The notes under the pieces: model-generated
The model's input: only the letters and a program-made list of their open reading frames with translations
The model's database searches: none
Told to the model about the DNA's origin: nothing
Program-made: the position numbers and the translations under genes
Assembly (NCBI GenBank): GCA_026003935.1
Contig: BPIE01000001.1
Span: forward strand, 806,001 to 870,000
DNA: 64,000 nucleotides
Source: Tepidiforma sp.
GTDB taxonomy: Bacteria; Chloroflexota; Dehalococcoidia; Tepidiformales; Tepidiformaceae
Direction: 5' to 3'
In this document: one piece after another, positions 45,783 through 57,310 of the stretch
Numbering within the stretch: the first letter of the stretch is position 1
Layout of the letters: each line of letters opens with the position of its first letter

Positions 45783-45788
45783 AGTGTA
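45783..45788 (-). promoter_or_regulatory. -10 element of the uvrA promoter
   Basis: TACACT on the - strand, 50 bp before the uvrA GTG. No good -35 is visible. Confidence 0.4.
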
Positions 45789-45817
45789 GCGCGGGTGCGC
45801 GGTGATGATGGTAGGGC

Positions 45818-47165
45818 GTGTTCGAACGTTTGTTCAATGGCGGCGGGGAAGGGGCGGCTACCGCGGAAGGGCCCGCGGCCCGATGCTTACGGCTCGTGCA
45901 GGCGGTGCTTCTCGGGCTGGTGCTGCTGCTGACGGTGGCCGCGCTCTATGTGCGGCCGTTCGGTGCCCGGGACTGGCAGGTGGCGGTCGGGGGTGCGCTG
46001 GCGGCGTGGGCGCTGGGTCCGCTGGGGTTCCGGGAGGGGCTCGAGGCGGTGGCGGCATTCGGCGAATCTGCTGGCCTTTTTCTTCGGGCTGATGCTGGTC
46101 GCGGCGGGTGCTGAAGCCGCGGGGCTCTACGGCAGGGTGGCGCGGCTGCTGGCGCGGAGGGGGACCGTGCGGGGCCGGGTGTTGATGGTACTGCTGACCG
46201 GTTCGGGCGTGACGGCCGTGCTTTCGAACGATGCAACGCCGCTGGTGCTGACGCCGGCGATTTTCGCGGCGGGACCGGCGGGTGCGCGGGCCACGACGGA
46301 TTCGGCGTTTGCGGCGACGTTCATCGCTGATGGAGCGAGCCTGCTTCTCCCGGTCAGCAACCCGGTGAACTTGCTGTTTTTCGAGCGTTTCGAACTCGGG
46401 TTCTGGGGGTACCTTGCGATGGTGACGCCGGCTGCCGCAGCGGGGGCAGCGGTGTTGGCGGCGGTGACGATGCGGCAGGCAGCGGGAGAGGAAGCAGCGA
46501 GCGCCCCGGTGTGGACTGCGTCGGCCCGGCCGGTCGGCCCGGCGCTGGTGGTGGTGGCAGGGCTGGGGGCGGCCTATGTCGGTGCCGGGGTGGCGGGCTT
46601 TCCGCTGGGCCTCGTGACGCTGGCTGGCGGGCTGGCGATGGCGGCGGCAGCGCGGCTGGGCGGCCCGGTCGATGGGCGGCAGTTTCGCCGGCATATTGCG
46701 CCGGGAGTGCTGGCGTTCGTGGCGGGGCTGGTGCTGCTGGTGGAGAACGTGGTGGCGGCAGGAGCGCTGGACTGGCTCGCGGGGCTGCTCGGGTGGCTGG
46801 AGGGTGGGCCGGCGCTGGTGACGGTCGGGGGTGCGGCGGTCGTTGCGGCGGTGCTCGCGAACCTGATGAACAACTGGCCTGCGGCGCTGGTGATTGCTGC
46901 GGCGATTGGTTCGCGGCCGGGTGAGCACGAGGCGCTGGTGACAGGGGCGCTCATCGGCTCGACGCTCGGCGCGAATTTCACGATGGTGGGCTCGCTCAGC
47001 ACGGTGTTTTGGGTGAGCCTGTCGCGGCAGTACGGCGCCAGCTACGGGGTTTCGGAGTATGCGCGGCGGGCCTTCGTGCCGACGCTGGCGGGGATGGCTG
47101 CGCGGCGGCGGCGGGGCGCTGGCGGTGAGCGCGCGCTGCTTCGGCTGGCGGTGAGCGCGCGCTAG
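45818..47165 (+). CDS. ArsB-type (arsenite/Na+ antiporter family) transporter, frameshifted
   Basis: The first frame runs from GTG 45818 (alternative GTG 45896) through two membrane helices to [13 protein letters not shown]. The second frame begins [20 protein letters not shown] near 46065. It holds the ArsB motifs [37 protein letters not shown] and [21 protein letters not shown]. Joining them needs removal of one base around 46045-46065. The complete protein would have about 10-11 helices and export an oxyanion such as arsenite, though no arsR or arsC is nearby. The 3' end meets the RibD-like gene convergently with a 4-bp overlap. Confidence 0.75.
45823..45836. promoter_or_regulatory. Possible LexA/SOS box upstream of uvrA
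   Basis: CGAACGTTTGTTCA contains GAAC-N4-GTTC, the Gram-positive/actinobacterial LexA core. It lies 35 bp upstream of the uvrA -10 and overlaps the first codons assigned to the divergent transporter. A core of eight fixed bases is expected about once by chance in 64 kb, so position next to uvrA is the main argument. Confidence 0.4.
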
Positions 47166-47893
47166 CTTCGGACGCGGTAGCGGCAGTAGAGCTCGCCGGT
47201 TTGTTCGTTGGGGACGGCGGAGAGGAGGTCGAGGTGCTTCATGGTGCGGCGGGTGAAGGGGCGCTCGCCTTCGACGGGGGTGAGGGATTCACGACCGGCA
47301 ACGATGCGGGGTCCAACGGTGATGAAGAGTTCGTCGACGGCGCCGATGGCGAAGAGCCCGGCGTTGAGGGTGGGGCCGCCTTCGCAAAGGAGGAGGCCAG
47401 CGCCGAACTCGGCGCGCATGTGGCGGAGCATGGCGCGAAGGTCGTCCCGTTTCGGGAGGATGACGACTTGCCGGCCGGTGGCGCGGATGGCTTCCACGCG
47501 CCGGGCGGGGGCGCCTCGGGCGACGTAGACGACGGCGTCGAAGTCGCTCGCGGTGAAGAAGATGCGGTCGAGGGGGAGGTCGGCGGTTGCGGTGATGGTG
47601 GCGGCGATGGGCAGTCCGGGTTTGCCGCGGGCTGCGCGGACCTGTTCGAGCAGGGGGTCGCCGAGGCGGGAGGAGGAGCCGCTGACGCGGAGGGTGTTGG
47701 CGCCGTTGAGGACGACGTCGGCGTGGACGCGGAGCTCGCGCATGAGGCGCTGGTCGACCTTCGAGCCGAGGCCCTGCTCGGTGCCTTCGACGACGATTTT
47801 GCCGTCGACGGACATGACCATGTTGACGATGACGTAGGGGCGGTCGTCCGGGGGCGGCGGGAATTCGAGGACGGTGTAATCGGGCTTGGGCAT
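47162..47893 (-). CDS. RibD C-terminal domain (DHFR-fold) reductase
   Basis: 243 residues. The family landmarks are RPYVIVNMVMSVDGKIVVEG at the start, LNGANTLRVSGS, and GAGLLLCEGGPTLNAGLFAIGAVDELFIT, the NADPH/substrate motif of pyrimidine reductases. The deaminase half of full RibD is missing. It may reduce the riboflavin pathway pyrimidine, or a related substrate; stand-alone members are often uncharacterised. Followed by DUF2905 and his genes on the same strand in the reverse order of transcription. Confidence 0.85.
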   Translation of the reverse strand: MPKPDYTVLEFPPPPDDRPYVIVNMVMSVDGKIVVEGTEQGLGSKVDQRLMRELRVHADVVLNGANTLRVSGSSSRLGDPLLEQVRAARGKPGLPIAATITATADLPLDRIFFTASDFDAVVYVARGAPARRVEAIRATGRQVVILPKRDDLRAMLRHMRAEFGAGLLLCEGGPTLNAGLFAIGAVDELFITVGPRIVAGRESLTPVEGERPFTRRTMKHLDLLSAVPNEQTGELYCRYRVRS

Positions 47894-47902
47894 GGGTGGA
47901 GG

Positions 47903-48124
47903 TTACTGGAAGCGGCGGAGGATGGCTGCGAGGAGCGAAAGTGCAATAGAGAGGAGGAGCATGGTGGTGATGGGGATGTAGACGCGGGTGGAGCCGGTTT
48001 CGATGCGGATGTCGCCGGGGAGGCGGCCGAACCAGGAGAAGGCGCCGGCGGCGATGAGGCCGCCCGCGAGGACGAGGGCGAGGCCGACGATGATGACGAG
48101 GATGCCGAGGTTGCGGGGCTCCAT
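47903..48124 (-). CDS. DUF2905 small membrane protein
   Basis: 73 residues with two membrane helices: GILVIIVGLALVLAGGLI and TTMLLLSIALSLLAAIL. Between them lies the family signature FGRLPGDIRIETGSTRVYIP. Found widely in Chloroflexi, Firmicutes and others, function unknown. It starts 7 bp after hisI and 9 bp before the RibD-like gene, so it is cotranscribed with both. Confidence 0.88.
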   Translation of the reverse strand: MEPRNLGILVIIVGLALVLAGGLIAAGAFSWFGRLPGDIRIETGSTRVYIPITTMLLLSIALSLLAAILRRFQ

Positions 48125-48131
48125 CGCGGGG

Positions 48132-48479
48132 TCAGGGCTCCGGGGGCAGGTCGCGGGCGGGGTCGAGGGGGCGGTAGAAGCAGGTGGGGTTGCCGGTGTG
48201 GCAGGCGGGGCCGGCGGGCCGGGCCGTGATGAGGAGGGAGTTGGCTTCGCAGTTTTTGCGGATGGCCACGAGGGCGAGGGTATTGCCGGACGTTTCGCCT
48301 TTTTGCCAGAGCTGGCCGCGGGAGCGGCTCCAGAAGGTGACGAGGCCGGTCTCGAGGGTGCGGCGGAGGGCTTCGGCGTTCATGTAGGCGAGGATGAGCA
48401 CGTCGCCGGTGTCGGCGTCCTGGACGACGGCCGGGAGGAGGCCGTCGGGGCCGAAGCTGAGGCGTTCGACCTCGCTCAC
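48132..48479 (-). CDS. hisI: Phosphoribosyl-AMP cyclohydrolase
   Basis: 115 residues from GTG 48479, overlapping the hisF stop by 4 bp. Conserved blocks: [48 protein letters not shown] and [14 protein letters not shown], with the Cys residues that bind zinc. It opens the purine ring at step 3 of histidine synthesis. The HisE pyrophosphatase domain is not fused. Confidence 0.95.
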   Translation of the reverse strand: MSEVERLSFGPDGLLPAVVQDADTGDVLILAYMNAEALRRTLETGLVTFWSRSRGQLWQKGETSGNTLALVAIRKNCEANSLLITARPAGPACHTGNPTCFYRPLDPARDLPPEP

Positions 48480-49264
48480 GGGGCGGGCTCCGGGGCGGGG
48501 ATGGGGCGGACGGGGATGCCGCGAGCCGCGAGGTAGTCCTTGACCTGGCGGATGGAATAGGTGCCGAAGTGGAAGATGCTGGCGGCGAGGACGGCATCGG
48601 CGCGGCCGTCGGTGAGGGCGGCGGCCATGTGTTCGGGGCCGCCGGCGCCGCCGGAGGCGATGACGGGGATGGGGACGGCATCGGAGATGGTGCGGAGGAG
48701 CTCGACGTCGTACCCCTGCTGGTGGCCGTCGGTGTCCATGCTGGTGACGAGGAGTTCGCCGGCACCGCGCCTGGCGGCTTCGACGGCCCATTCGACGGCG
48801 TCGAGGCCGGTGGGCATTCGGCCGCCGTGGGAGTAGACCTCCCAGCGGCCGGGGAGCCCTTCGACGCGGCGGGCGTCGATGGCGACCACGATGCACTGGC
48901 TGCCGAAGCGGTCCGCGCCGGCGTCGATGAGGGTCGGCTCCTGGATGGCGGCGGTGTTGATGCTGACCTTTTCGGCGCCGAGCTCGAGCATGATTTTCAT
49001 ATCGGCGGTGGTGCGGATGCCGCCGCCGACGGTGAAGGGGATGAAAACCTGTTCTGCGGTGGCGGCGACCATGTCGTAGGTGGTGGTGCGGTCTTCGGCC
49101 GAGGCGGTGATGTCGAGGAAGACGAGCTCGTCGGCGCCTTCTTCTTCGTAGCGGCGCGCAAGCTCGACGGGGTCGCCGGCATCGCGGAGCTGGACGAAGG
49201 AGACGCCTTTGACGACGCGGCCGCGGTCGACGTCGAAGCAGGGGATGATGCGCCGGGTGAGCAT
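48476..49264 (-). CDS. hisF: Imidazole glycerol phosphate synthase, cyclase subunit
   Basis: 262 residues from ATG 49264, giving the standard [20 protein letters not shown]. The (beta/alpha)8 barrel carries the catalytic Asp pair: D in CFDVD and the later [13 protein letters not shown]. It uses ammonia delivered by HisH to form imidazole glycerol phosphate. AACAAT six bases before the ATG may mark an extra leaderless promoter. The gap to hisA is 50 bp. Confidence 0.96.
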   Translation of the reverse strand: MLTRRIIPCFDVDRGRVVKGVSFVQLRDAGDPVELARRYEEEGADELVFLDITASAEDRTTTYDMVAATAEQVFIPFTVGGGIRTTADMKIMLELGAEKVSINTAAIQEPTLIDAGADRFGSQCIVVAIDARRVEGLPGRWEVYSHGGRMPTGLDAVEWAVEAARRGAGELLVTSMDTDGHQQGYDVELLRTISDAVPIPVIASGGAGGPEHMAAALTDGRADAVLAASIFHFGTYSIRQVKDYLAARGIPVRPIPAPEPAP

Positions 49265-49314
49265 GGTTCGATTGTTGCGCGGTGCCGCGGGGGTGTCGAC
49301 CGGGGGCAATAGGG

Positions 49315-50036
49315 CTACGGCGTAGCCACCGCGTCGAGGGCTTCGCGGAGGGTGAAGCGGCGTTCGTAGAGGGAGGTACCGACGATAGCGCCTTCGCAGC
49401 CGATGGCGGCGAGCTCGCGGAGGTGGCGGAGGGCGGAGATGCCGCCGGAGGCAACCACGGGGCAGCGGACAGCGGCGAGGAGGTCGCGGTAGGCCTGGAA
49501 GTTGGGTTCGGAGAGGGTGCCGTCGCGGGAGATGTCGGTGAACATGAGGCGGGCGACGCCGGCGGCATCGAGCTGGCGGGCGAGGTCGATGGCGCGGACG
49601 TTGCTACCCTGTAGCCACCCGTCGGTGCGAACGAAACCGTCGCGGGCGTCGATGCTGATGACGATGGCGGGGCCGAAGCGCTGGATGGCGGCGCGGGTGA
49701 GGGCGGGGTCCTTGACGGCGGCGGAGCCGAGTTGGACGCGTTCGGCGCCGCGTGCGAGGGCGGCTTCGATGGCCTCGAGGGAACGGATGCCGCCGGAGAC
49801 TTCGACGGGGATGGCGACGGTGCGGCAGATGGCCTCGATGGTCCCGGCGTTGACGGGCCGCCCTTCGCGGGCACCGTCGAGGTCGACGACGTGGAGGCGG
49901 GGCGCGCCTTCGGCTTCCCAGGCGCGTGCGACGGCGACGGGGTCGTCGCTGTAGGCGGTTTCCTGCGCGTAGTCGCCCTGGCGGAGGCGGACGCAGCGGC
50001 CGCCGCGGATATCGATGGCGGGGATGACTTCGAACG

Positions 50037-50040
<4 letters not shown>
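49315..50040 (-). CDS. hisA: Phosphoribosylformimino-AICAR-phosphate isomerase
   Basis: 241 residues from GTG 50040, overlapping the hisH stop (GTGA). Conserved residues: the Asp base in [15 protein letters not shown] and the acid in [26 protein letters not shown] is a phosphate-binding loop. It performs the Amadori rearrangement before the HisHF step. Confidence 0.96.
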
Positions 50041-52839
<2,799 letters not shown>

Positions 52840-52878
52840 TCAAACGGCGGCGGGTTCGCGGGCGGGGGTCATGGCGGG

Positions 52879-52884
52879 TATACT
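52879..52884 (+). promoter_or_regulatory. -10 element of the mreBCD-mrdA-rodA operon
   Basis: TATACT on the + strand, 54 bp before the mreB TTG, giving a leader of about 48 bases. No clear -35. Confidence 0.5.
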
Positions 52885-52938
52885 CTGAGTCTGACTACCC
52901 CGCGGTTTTTCGCGGCTTTCTGTGACAGGTCCACGCCC

Positions 52939-54000
52939 TTGGCGTTTCCCAGTATTTTCGGTTCGTTATTTGGGTTTCTCTCGCACGATATCGCCATCGA
53001 CCTTGGGACGGCGAACACGCTGGTGATGGTGAAGGGCCGGGGGATCGTCATCGATGAGCCCTCGGTGGTGGCCATCGACCGTACGACCAAGAAGATCCTT
53101 GCCATCGGGGCGGAGGCGAAGCGGATGGTGGGGCGGACCCCGGCGAACATCGTTGCCGTGCGGCCGCTGCGGGACGGTGTGATCTCGGACTTCGAGGTCA
53201 CGGAGAAGATGCTGAGCTACTTTATCCGGGCGGTGCACGACCGGAGCTTCCTCGCGCAGCCGCGGGTGGTGGTGGGCATCCCGAGCGGGGTGACGGAGGT
53301 GGAGAAGCGGGCGGTGCACGATGCGGCGCTGAACGCGGGGGCGCGGGCGTGCTACCTGATCGAGGAGCCGATGGCTGCGGCGATTGGGGCCGGTTTACCG
53401 GTGATGGACGCGGCGGGGTGCATGATTGTGGACATCGGCGGCGGGACGACGGAGGTGGCGGTGATTTCGCTCGGGGGGATGGTCGTGAGCACCTCGATCC
53501 GGGTGGCGGGCGACGAGATGGACCAGGACATCATCGCCTATGCGCGGCAGGTTCATAACCTGCTGATTGGCGAGCGCACGGCGGAGGAGATCAAGAAGCT
53601 GGCGGGCTCGGCGGCGCCGCTCGACCCGGAGGAGACGATCGAAATCCGGGGACGGGATCTTGCGACGGGGCTGCCGAAGTCGGTGGAGGTGAGCACCGTA
53701 GAAATTCGCGATGCGCTGGCGGGCTCGATTGCGGCGATTGTGGAGGCAGTGCGGTCGTCGATCGAGATTACGCCGCCGGAGCTGGTGAGCGACCTGATGG
53801 CGCACGGGATTGCGCTGGCCGGGGGCGGGGCGCTGCTGCGGGGGTTGGACCGGCGGCTGTCGCAGGAGACGCGGTTCCCGGTGTACGTGGCGGAGGACCC
53901 GCTGCTCTGCGTGGTGCGTGGTGCTGGGGAGGTGCTGGAGGAGTCGGCGCTGCTGGAGAAGGTGCAATCGCAGCTGGTTTCGCGGCGGCCCGGGCGATAG
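52939..54000 (+). CDS. mreB: Rod-shape-determining actin homologue MreB
   Basis: 353 residues starting at TTG 52939. Actin-fold nucleotide motifs: DIAIDLGTANTLV (phosphate 1), MIVDIGGGTTEVAVISLGG (phosphate 2) and GIALAGGGALLRGL (adenosine). It polymerises under the membrane to guide side-wall synthesis, pointing to a rod-shaped cell. The N-terminal MAFPSIFGSLFGFL may be an amphipathic membrane-binding helix. First gene of the shape operon. Confidence 0.97.
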   Translation: MAFPSIFGSLFGFLSHDIAIDLGTANTLVMVKGRGIVIDEPSVVAIDRTTKKILAIGAEAKRMVGRTPANIVAVRPLRDGVISDFEVTEKMLSYFIRAVHDRSFLAQPRVVVGIPSGVTEVEKRAVHDAALNAGARACYLIEEPMAAAIGAGLPVMDAAGCMIVDIGGGTTEVAVISLGGMVVSTSIRVAGDEMDQDIIAYARQVHNLLIGERTAEEIKKLAGSAAPLDPEETIEIRGRDLATGLPKSVEVSTVEIRDALAGSIAAIVEAVRSSIEITPPELVSDLMAHGIALAGGGALLRGLDRRLSQETRFPVYVAEDPLLCVVRGAGEVLEESALLEKVQSQLVSRRPGR

Positions 54001-54027
54001 CATGCGGGTGCGCCCCGAGGGAGCGTT

Positions 54028-54864
54028 ATGCTCATCCTGAACCGGTATTCGTGGTGGCTGGGAGCGATGGTGGGGCTGGCGATCCTGCTCGGCATCGCGG
54101 GGCAGGTGGGTGTGCTGACCCCGGTGCAGGGGGTGTTCCTGCGCGTCACGTCGCCGTTCGAGGCGTTGCTCACGGGCATATTCCGGCCGGTTGCGGGGGT
54201 GCTTTCGAGCGCGGGGGAGATTGACGACCTGCGGGCTGAGAATGCGCGGCTGCGGGTGGAGAACGAGGGGCTTCGGAATGAGCTGGCGCAGCGCCAGCAG
54301 GATGCGCAGCGCATCCGGGAGCTGGAGGCCGCGCTGGGGCTGGCGGAGGGCGACACCTCGCAGAGCCGGCTGGCGGCGAACGTGGTGCACCGGGACAGTT
54401 CGCCGTTCACGGATGTGATCACGATTGACCGGGGTTCGAACGATGGGGTGGTGAAGGGGATGGTGGTGACCTCGACGCAGGGGTCGCTGATGGGGACGGT
54501 GACGCGGGTGACGCCGACGCGGTCGTTCGTGCGGCTGATCACGGATACGCGGAGCAACGTGCGGGCGGCGGTGCTGGGGGGTGAGGGTGCGGACGGCATC
54601 CTGCGGGGGAACCCGGGGCGGACGCTGACGCTGGACCTTGCGCAGGGCGACATCAAGGTCGGGGACACGATCATCACGGCGGGACTTGGCGGGGCCTTCC
54701 CGTATGGAATCCCGATTGGGACGGTGACGTCGGTCGAGGGTTCGAGCCAGGACCTGTTTCCGAAGGTGACGGTAGAGCCGATGACCCGGCTGGGCACGGC
54801 TACGACGGTGCTGGTGCTGATGAGCTTCGTGCCGGAGACGCTGGACACGGGGACGGGACCGTGA
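54028..54864 (+). CDS. mreC: Rod-shape-determining protein MreC
   Basis: 278 residues. One membrane helix (WWLGAMVGLAILLGIAGQVG), then a coiled coil at about 62-100 (IDDLRAENARLRVENEGLRN), then the beta-rich periplasmic domain with TIDRGSNDGVVKGMVV. MreC bridges MreB and the PBP2-RodA synthase. It begins 27 bp after mreB. Confidence 0.95.
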   Translation: MLILNRYSWWLGAMVGLAILLGIAGQVGVLTPVQGVFLRVTSPFEALLTGIFRPVAGVLSSAGEIDDLRAENARLRVENEGLRNELAQRQQDAQRIRELEAALGLAEGDTSQSRLAANVVHRDSSPFTDVITIDRGSNDGVVKGMVVTSTQGSLMGTVTRVTPTRSFVRLITDTRSNVRAAVLGGEGADGILRGNPGRTLTLDLAQGDIKVGDTIITAGLGGAFPYGIPIGTVTSVEGSSQDLFPKVTVEPMTRLGTATTVLVLMSFVPETLDTGTGP

Positions 54865-55385
54865 AGGGGCTGGCGCAGCTAGGGGCGGTATTTCTCGCGG
54901 CGATTGCCCAGGTGACGGTCGCGCCGCTCTTCCCGATTGCGGGGGCGAACCCGCAGCTGGTGCTCTTGATGCTGTGCCTGGTGGCGGCGTTCAGCGGGCC
55001 GGTGCCGGCGATGGTGCTGACGCCGGTAGGTGCCGTGATGCTGGGGATGCTTTCGGACCGCGATGCGGGGCTGCTTCTGCTGGCGTATCTGCCGGTGGTG
55101 GCGCTCGGGGCGCTGCTCGAAGATGCGCCGGTGCCGCTGAGCCATGCGGCGAAGACGTACTCGATGACGCTGGGGGCCGGGCTGGTCGCGAGGTCGGTCC
55201 TTGCTGCGGGGGCGATGCTCGGCGGCGCGCCTGCGGCGATTGGGGCGCTGGTGAGCGACGTGCTGGTGCCGGGGGTGTTCATCGACATGGTGCTGCTCAC
55301 GTTATGCTATGTTCCGCTGCGGCTCGCCGGGCTGAGGGGGAGCGGGTTCCGGCTGCAGCGGGGAAGGTACTTCGCGAGCCTATGA
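54861..55385 (+). CDS. mreD: Rod-shape-determining membrane protein MreD
   Basis: 174 residues with five or six membrane helices. The start is GTG, overlapping the mreC stop by 4 bp. The MreD pattern is weakly conserved but visible (PIAGANPQLVLLMLCLVAAF with later DVLVPGVFIDMVLLTLCYVPLRLA). Its position between mreC and mrdA settles the call. Confidence 0.9.
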   Translation: MKGLAQLGAVFLAAIAQVTVAPLFPIAGANPQLVLLMLCLVAAFSGPVPAMVLTPVGAVMLGMLSDRDAGLLLLAYLPVVALGALLEDAPVPLSHAAKTYSMTLGAGLVARSVLAAGAMLGGAPAAIGALVSDVLVPGVFIDMVLLTLCYVPLRLAGLRGSGFRLQRGRYFASL

Positions 55386-57310
55386 GTCTGCTGGACGAAG
55401 GACTGCGAACGCCGGCCGGGCCATCCCGCAACCGCCCGCACGGGAACGTGGCGGTGCTGCGGTGGTTCATCCTGCTGCTGTTCGGCATCCTGACCATTCG
55501 GCTGGCGGACATGCAGATCTTGCGGGGGGAGGAGTTCGCGCAGCGTTCGCTGGAGAACCACATCGTGCGGACGAACATTCTCCCGACGCGGGGGCTGATC
55601 ACGGACCGGAACGGGGAGCCGCTGGTCAAGAACGTCGGGCTGTACTCGGCGACGGTGGTGCCGGAGCAGCTGCCGGCCTCGCAGGAGGCGCGGTACCGGA
55701 TCTATCTGCGACTGCAGGAGCTGATCGGTGTTTCGCCGCTGGAAGTGCAGACGAAGGTGGACGAGGCGATCGCGGCGGGGCGGGACTACATTGCTATCCG
55801 GGTGGCGACGAACCTGCCGCGGGAGGCGGCGCTGGCGCTGGAGGAGGCTTCGGCGGACCTGCCGGGGGTGAGCCTCGAGGTGACGCCAGGGCGGGAGTAC
55901 ATCGCGGGGCCGGCGTTTTCGCACATTCTTGGGTACATCGGGCCGCAGACTGCGGAGGAAGCGAAGCTGCTGCGCGAAAAGGGCTACCAGCTGAATGAGC
56001 CGGTCGGGAAGGACGGCATCGAGGCGTGGTATGAGTCGGACCTCCGCGGGCAGATCGGGTACACGGCGGCGGAGCAGAACGCGGAGGGGCGGCTGATCAC
56101 GCTGCTCGGGCGAGAGGACCCGGTGCCCGGCAATACGGTGCGCTTGAACATCGATGCGGGGCTGCAGGCGTACGTGGCGGACCTGCTGGAGCGTTCGATG
56201 CCCGACAACGGGACGGGGTGGGGCGATGCGAAGCAGGCGGCGGCGGTGGTGATGAATGCGAAGACAGGGCAGGTGTACGCGCTGGTCTCGATCCCGACGT
56301 ATGACAACAACATTTATGCGGATGCGGAGCGGAGGGCGGCGGAGCTGGAGCGTATCCAGAACGATACGGTGACGTACACGCTGCTGAACAAGGCGCTGAG
56401 CCCGGCAGCGCCGGGGTCGACCTTCAAGCTGGTGACGGCGACGGCGGGCCTGGCGGAGGGGAGCATCACCCCGAACACGGCGTTCCAGATTGGGTGCAGC
56501 CTCGATATCAAGGGCGAGAACGATGTGATCTACAACTACCCCGACTGGCGCTGCCACAACATGGTGATGGACGTCCGGTCGGCGATTGCGTGGTCCTCGA
56601 ACGTGTTCTTTTTCCTGACGGCGGGCGGGGATTTGGAGCGGCAGCGGGGTCTTGGGAAGGACGTCGAGACGTCGGGTGCGGTGCTGGCGGCGTGGGCGCG
56701 GAAGTTCGGGTTTGGGAAGCCGACGGGCATCGACCTGTACGGGGAATCGGCGGGGCGGGTGCCGGACCCGCAGTGGAAGCGGCGGACGAAGGTTGGGGAG
56801 GGCTTTGCGCCGGGTGAGAACGAGTGGTTCCTCGGCGATACGTACAACAGCGCGATTGGGCAGGGCGACGTGCTGGCGACGCCGCTCCAGATTGCGCGGA
56901 TGACGGCGGCGATTGCGAACGGCGGGACGCTGCCGGTGCCGCACATTGCGGACGCCGTCATCGGGCCCGACGGCAAGGTGGTGCGGACGATTGCGCCGGA
57001 GGGGGAGCGGGTGGATGTAGACCCCCAGTGGCTGCAGGTGGTGCGTGAGGGGATGCTGGGCTCGGTGCAGTACGGGGCGGGTGCGCGGGCGGCGAGCTCG
57101 AAGACGACGGTCGCGGGGAAGACGGGCACGGCGGAATTCTTCAAGCCGGACGGGACGAAGTCGCAGCACGCGTGGTTCACGGGATTTGCGCCGTACAACG
57201 ACCCGGAGATTGTGGTGACGGTCTACTTCGATATCGGCGTGGGCGGCGACAAGGCGGCGCCGGTGGCGGGGAAGATTTTCGAGTACTTCATGGAGCACGT
57301 TCAGCCATGA
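55382..57310 (+). CDS. mrdA: Penicillin-binding protein 2, elongasome transpeptidase
   Basis: 642 residues. An N-terminal membrane helix (VLRWFILLLFGILTIRLADM) is followed by the PBP dimerisation domain (ILPTRGLITDRNGEPL). The transpeptidase has catalytic Ser in PGSTFKL (about 344), SSN (WSSNVFFFL) and KTGTAEF (about 580). It crosslinks peptidoglycan together with RodA. An ATGA overlap joins it to mreD and another to rodA, so all five shape genes are coupled. Confidence 0.96.
   Translation: MSLLDEGLRTPAGPSRNRPHGNVAVLRWFILLLFGILTIRLADMQILRGEEFAQRSLENHIVRTNILPTRGLITDRNGEPLVKNVGLYSATVVPEQLPASQEARYRIYLRLQELIGVSPLEVQTKVDEAIAAGRDYIAIRVATNLPREAALALEEASADLPGVSLEVTPGREYIAGPAFSHILGYIGPQTAEEAKLLREKGYQLNEPVGKDGIEAWYESDLRGQIGYTAAEQNAEGRLITLLGREDPVPGNTVRLNIDAGLQAYVADLLERSMPDNGTGWGDAKQAAAVVMNAKTGQVYALVSIPTYDNNIYADAERRAAELERIQNDTVTYTLLNKALSPAAPGSTFKLVTATAGLAEGSITPNTAFQIGCSLDIKGENDVIYNYPDWRCHNMVMDVRSAIAWSSNVFFFLTAGGDLERQRGLGKDVETSGAVLAAWARKFGFGKPTGIDLYGESAGRVPDPQWKRRTKVGEGFAPGENEWFLGDTYNSAIGQGDVLATPLQIARMTAAIANGGTLPVPHIADAVIGPDGKVVRTIAPEGERVDVDPQWLQVVREGMLGSVQYGAGARAASSKTTVAGKTGTAEFFKPDGTKSQHAWFTGFAPYNDPEIVVTVYFDIGVGGDKAAPVAGKIFEYFMEHVQP

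Noticed and set aside
42976-45789. 937-codon + strand open frame opposite uvrA
   Set aside because: Shadow of uvrA; no initiation signal or motif.
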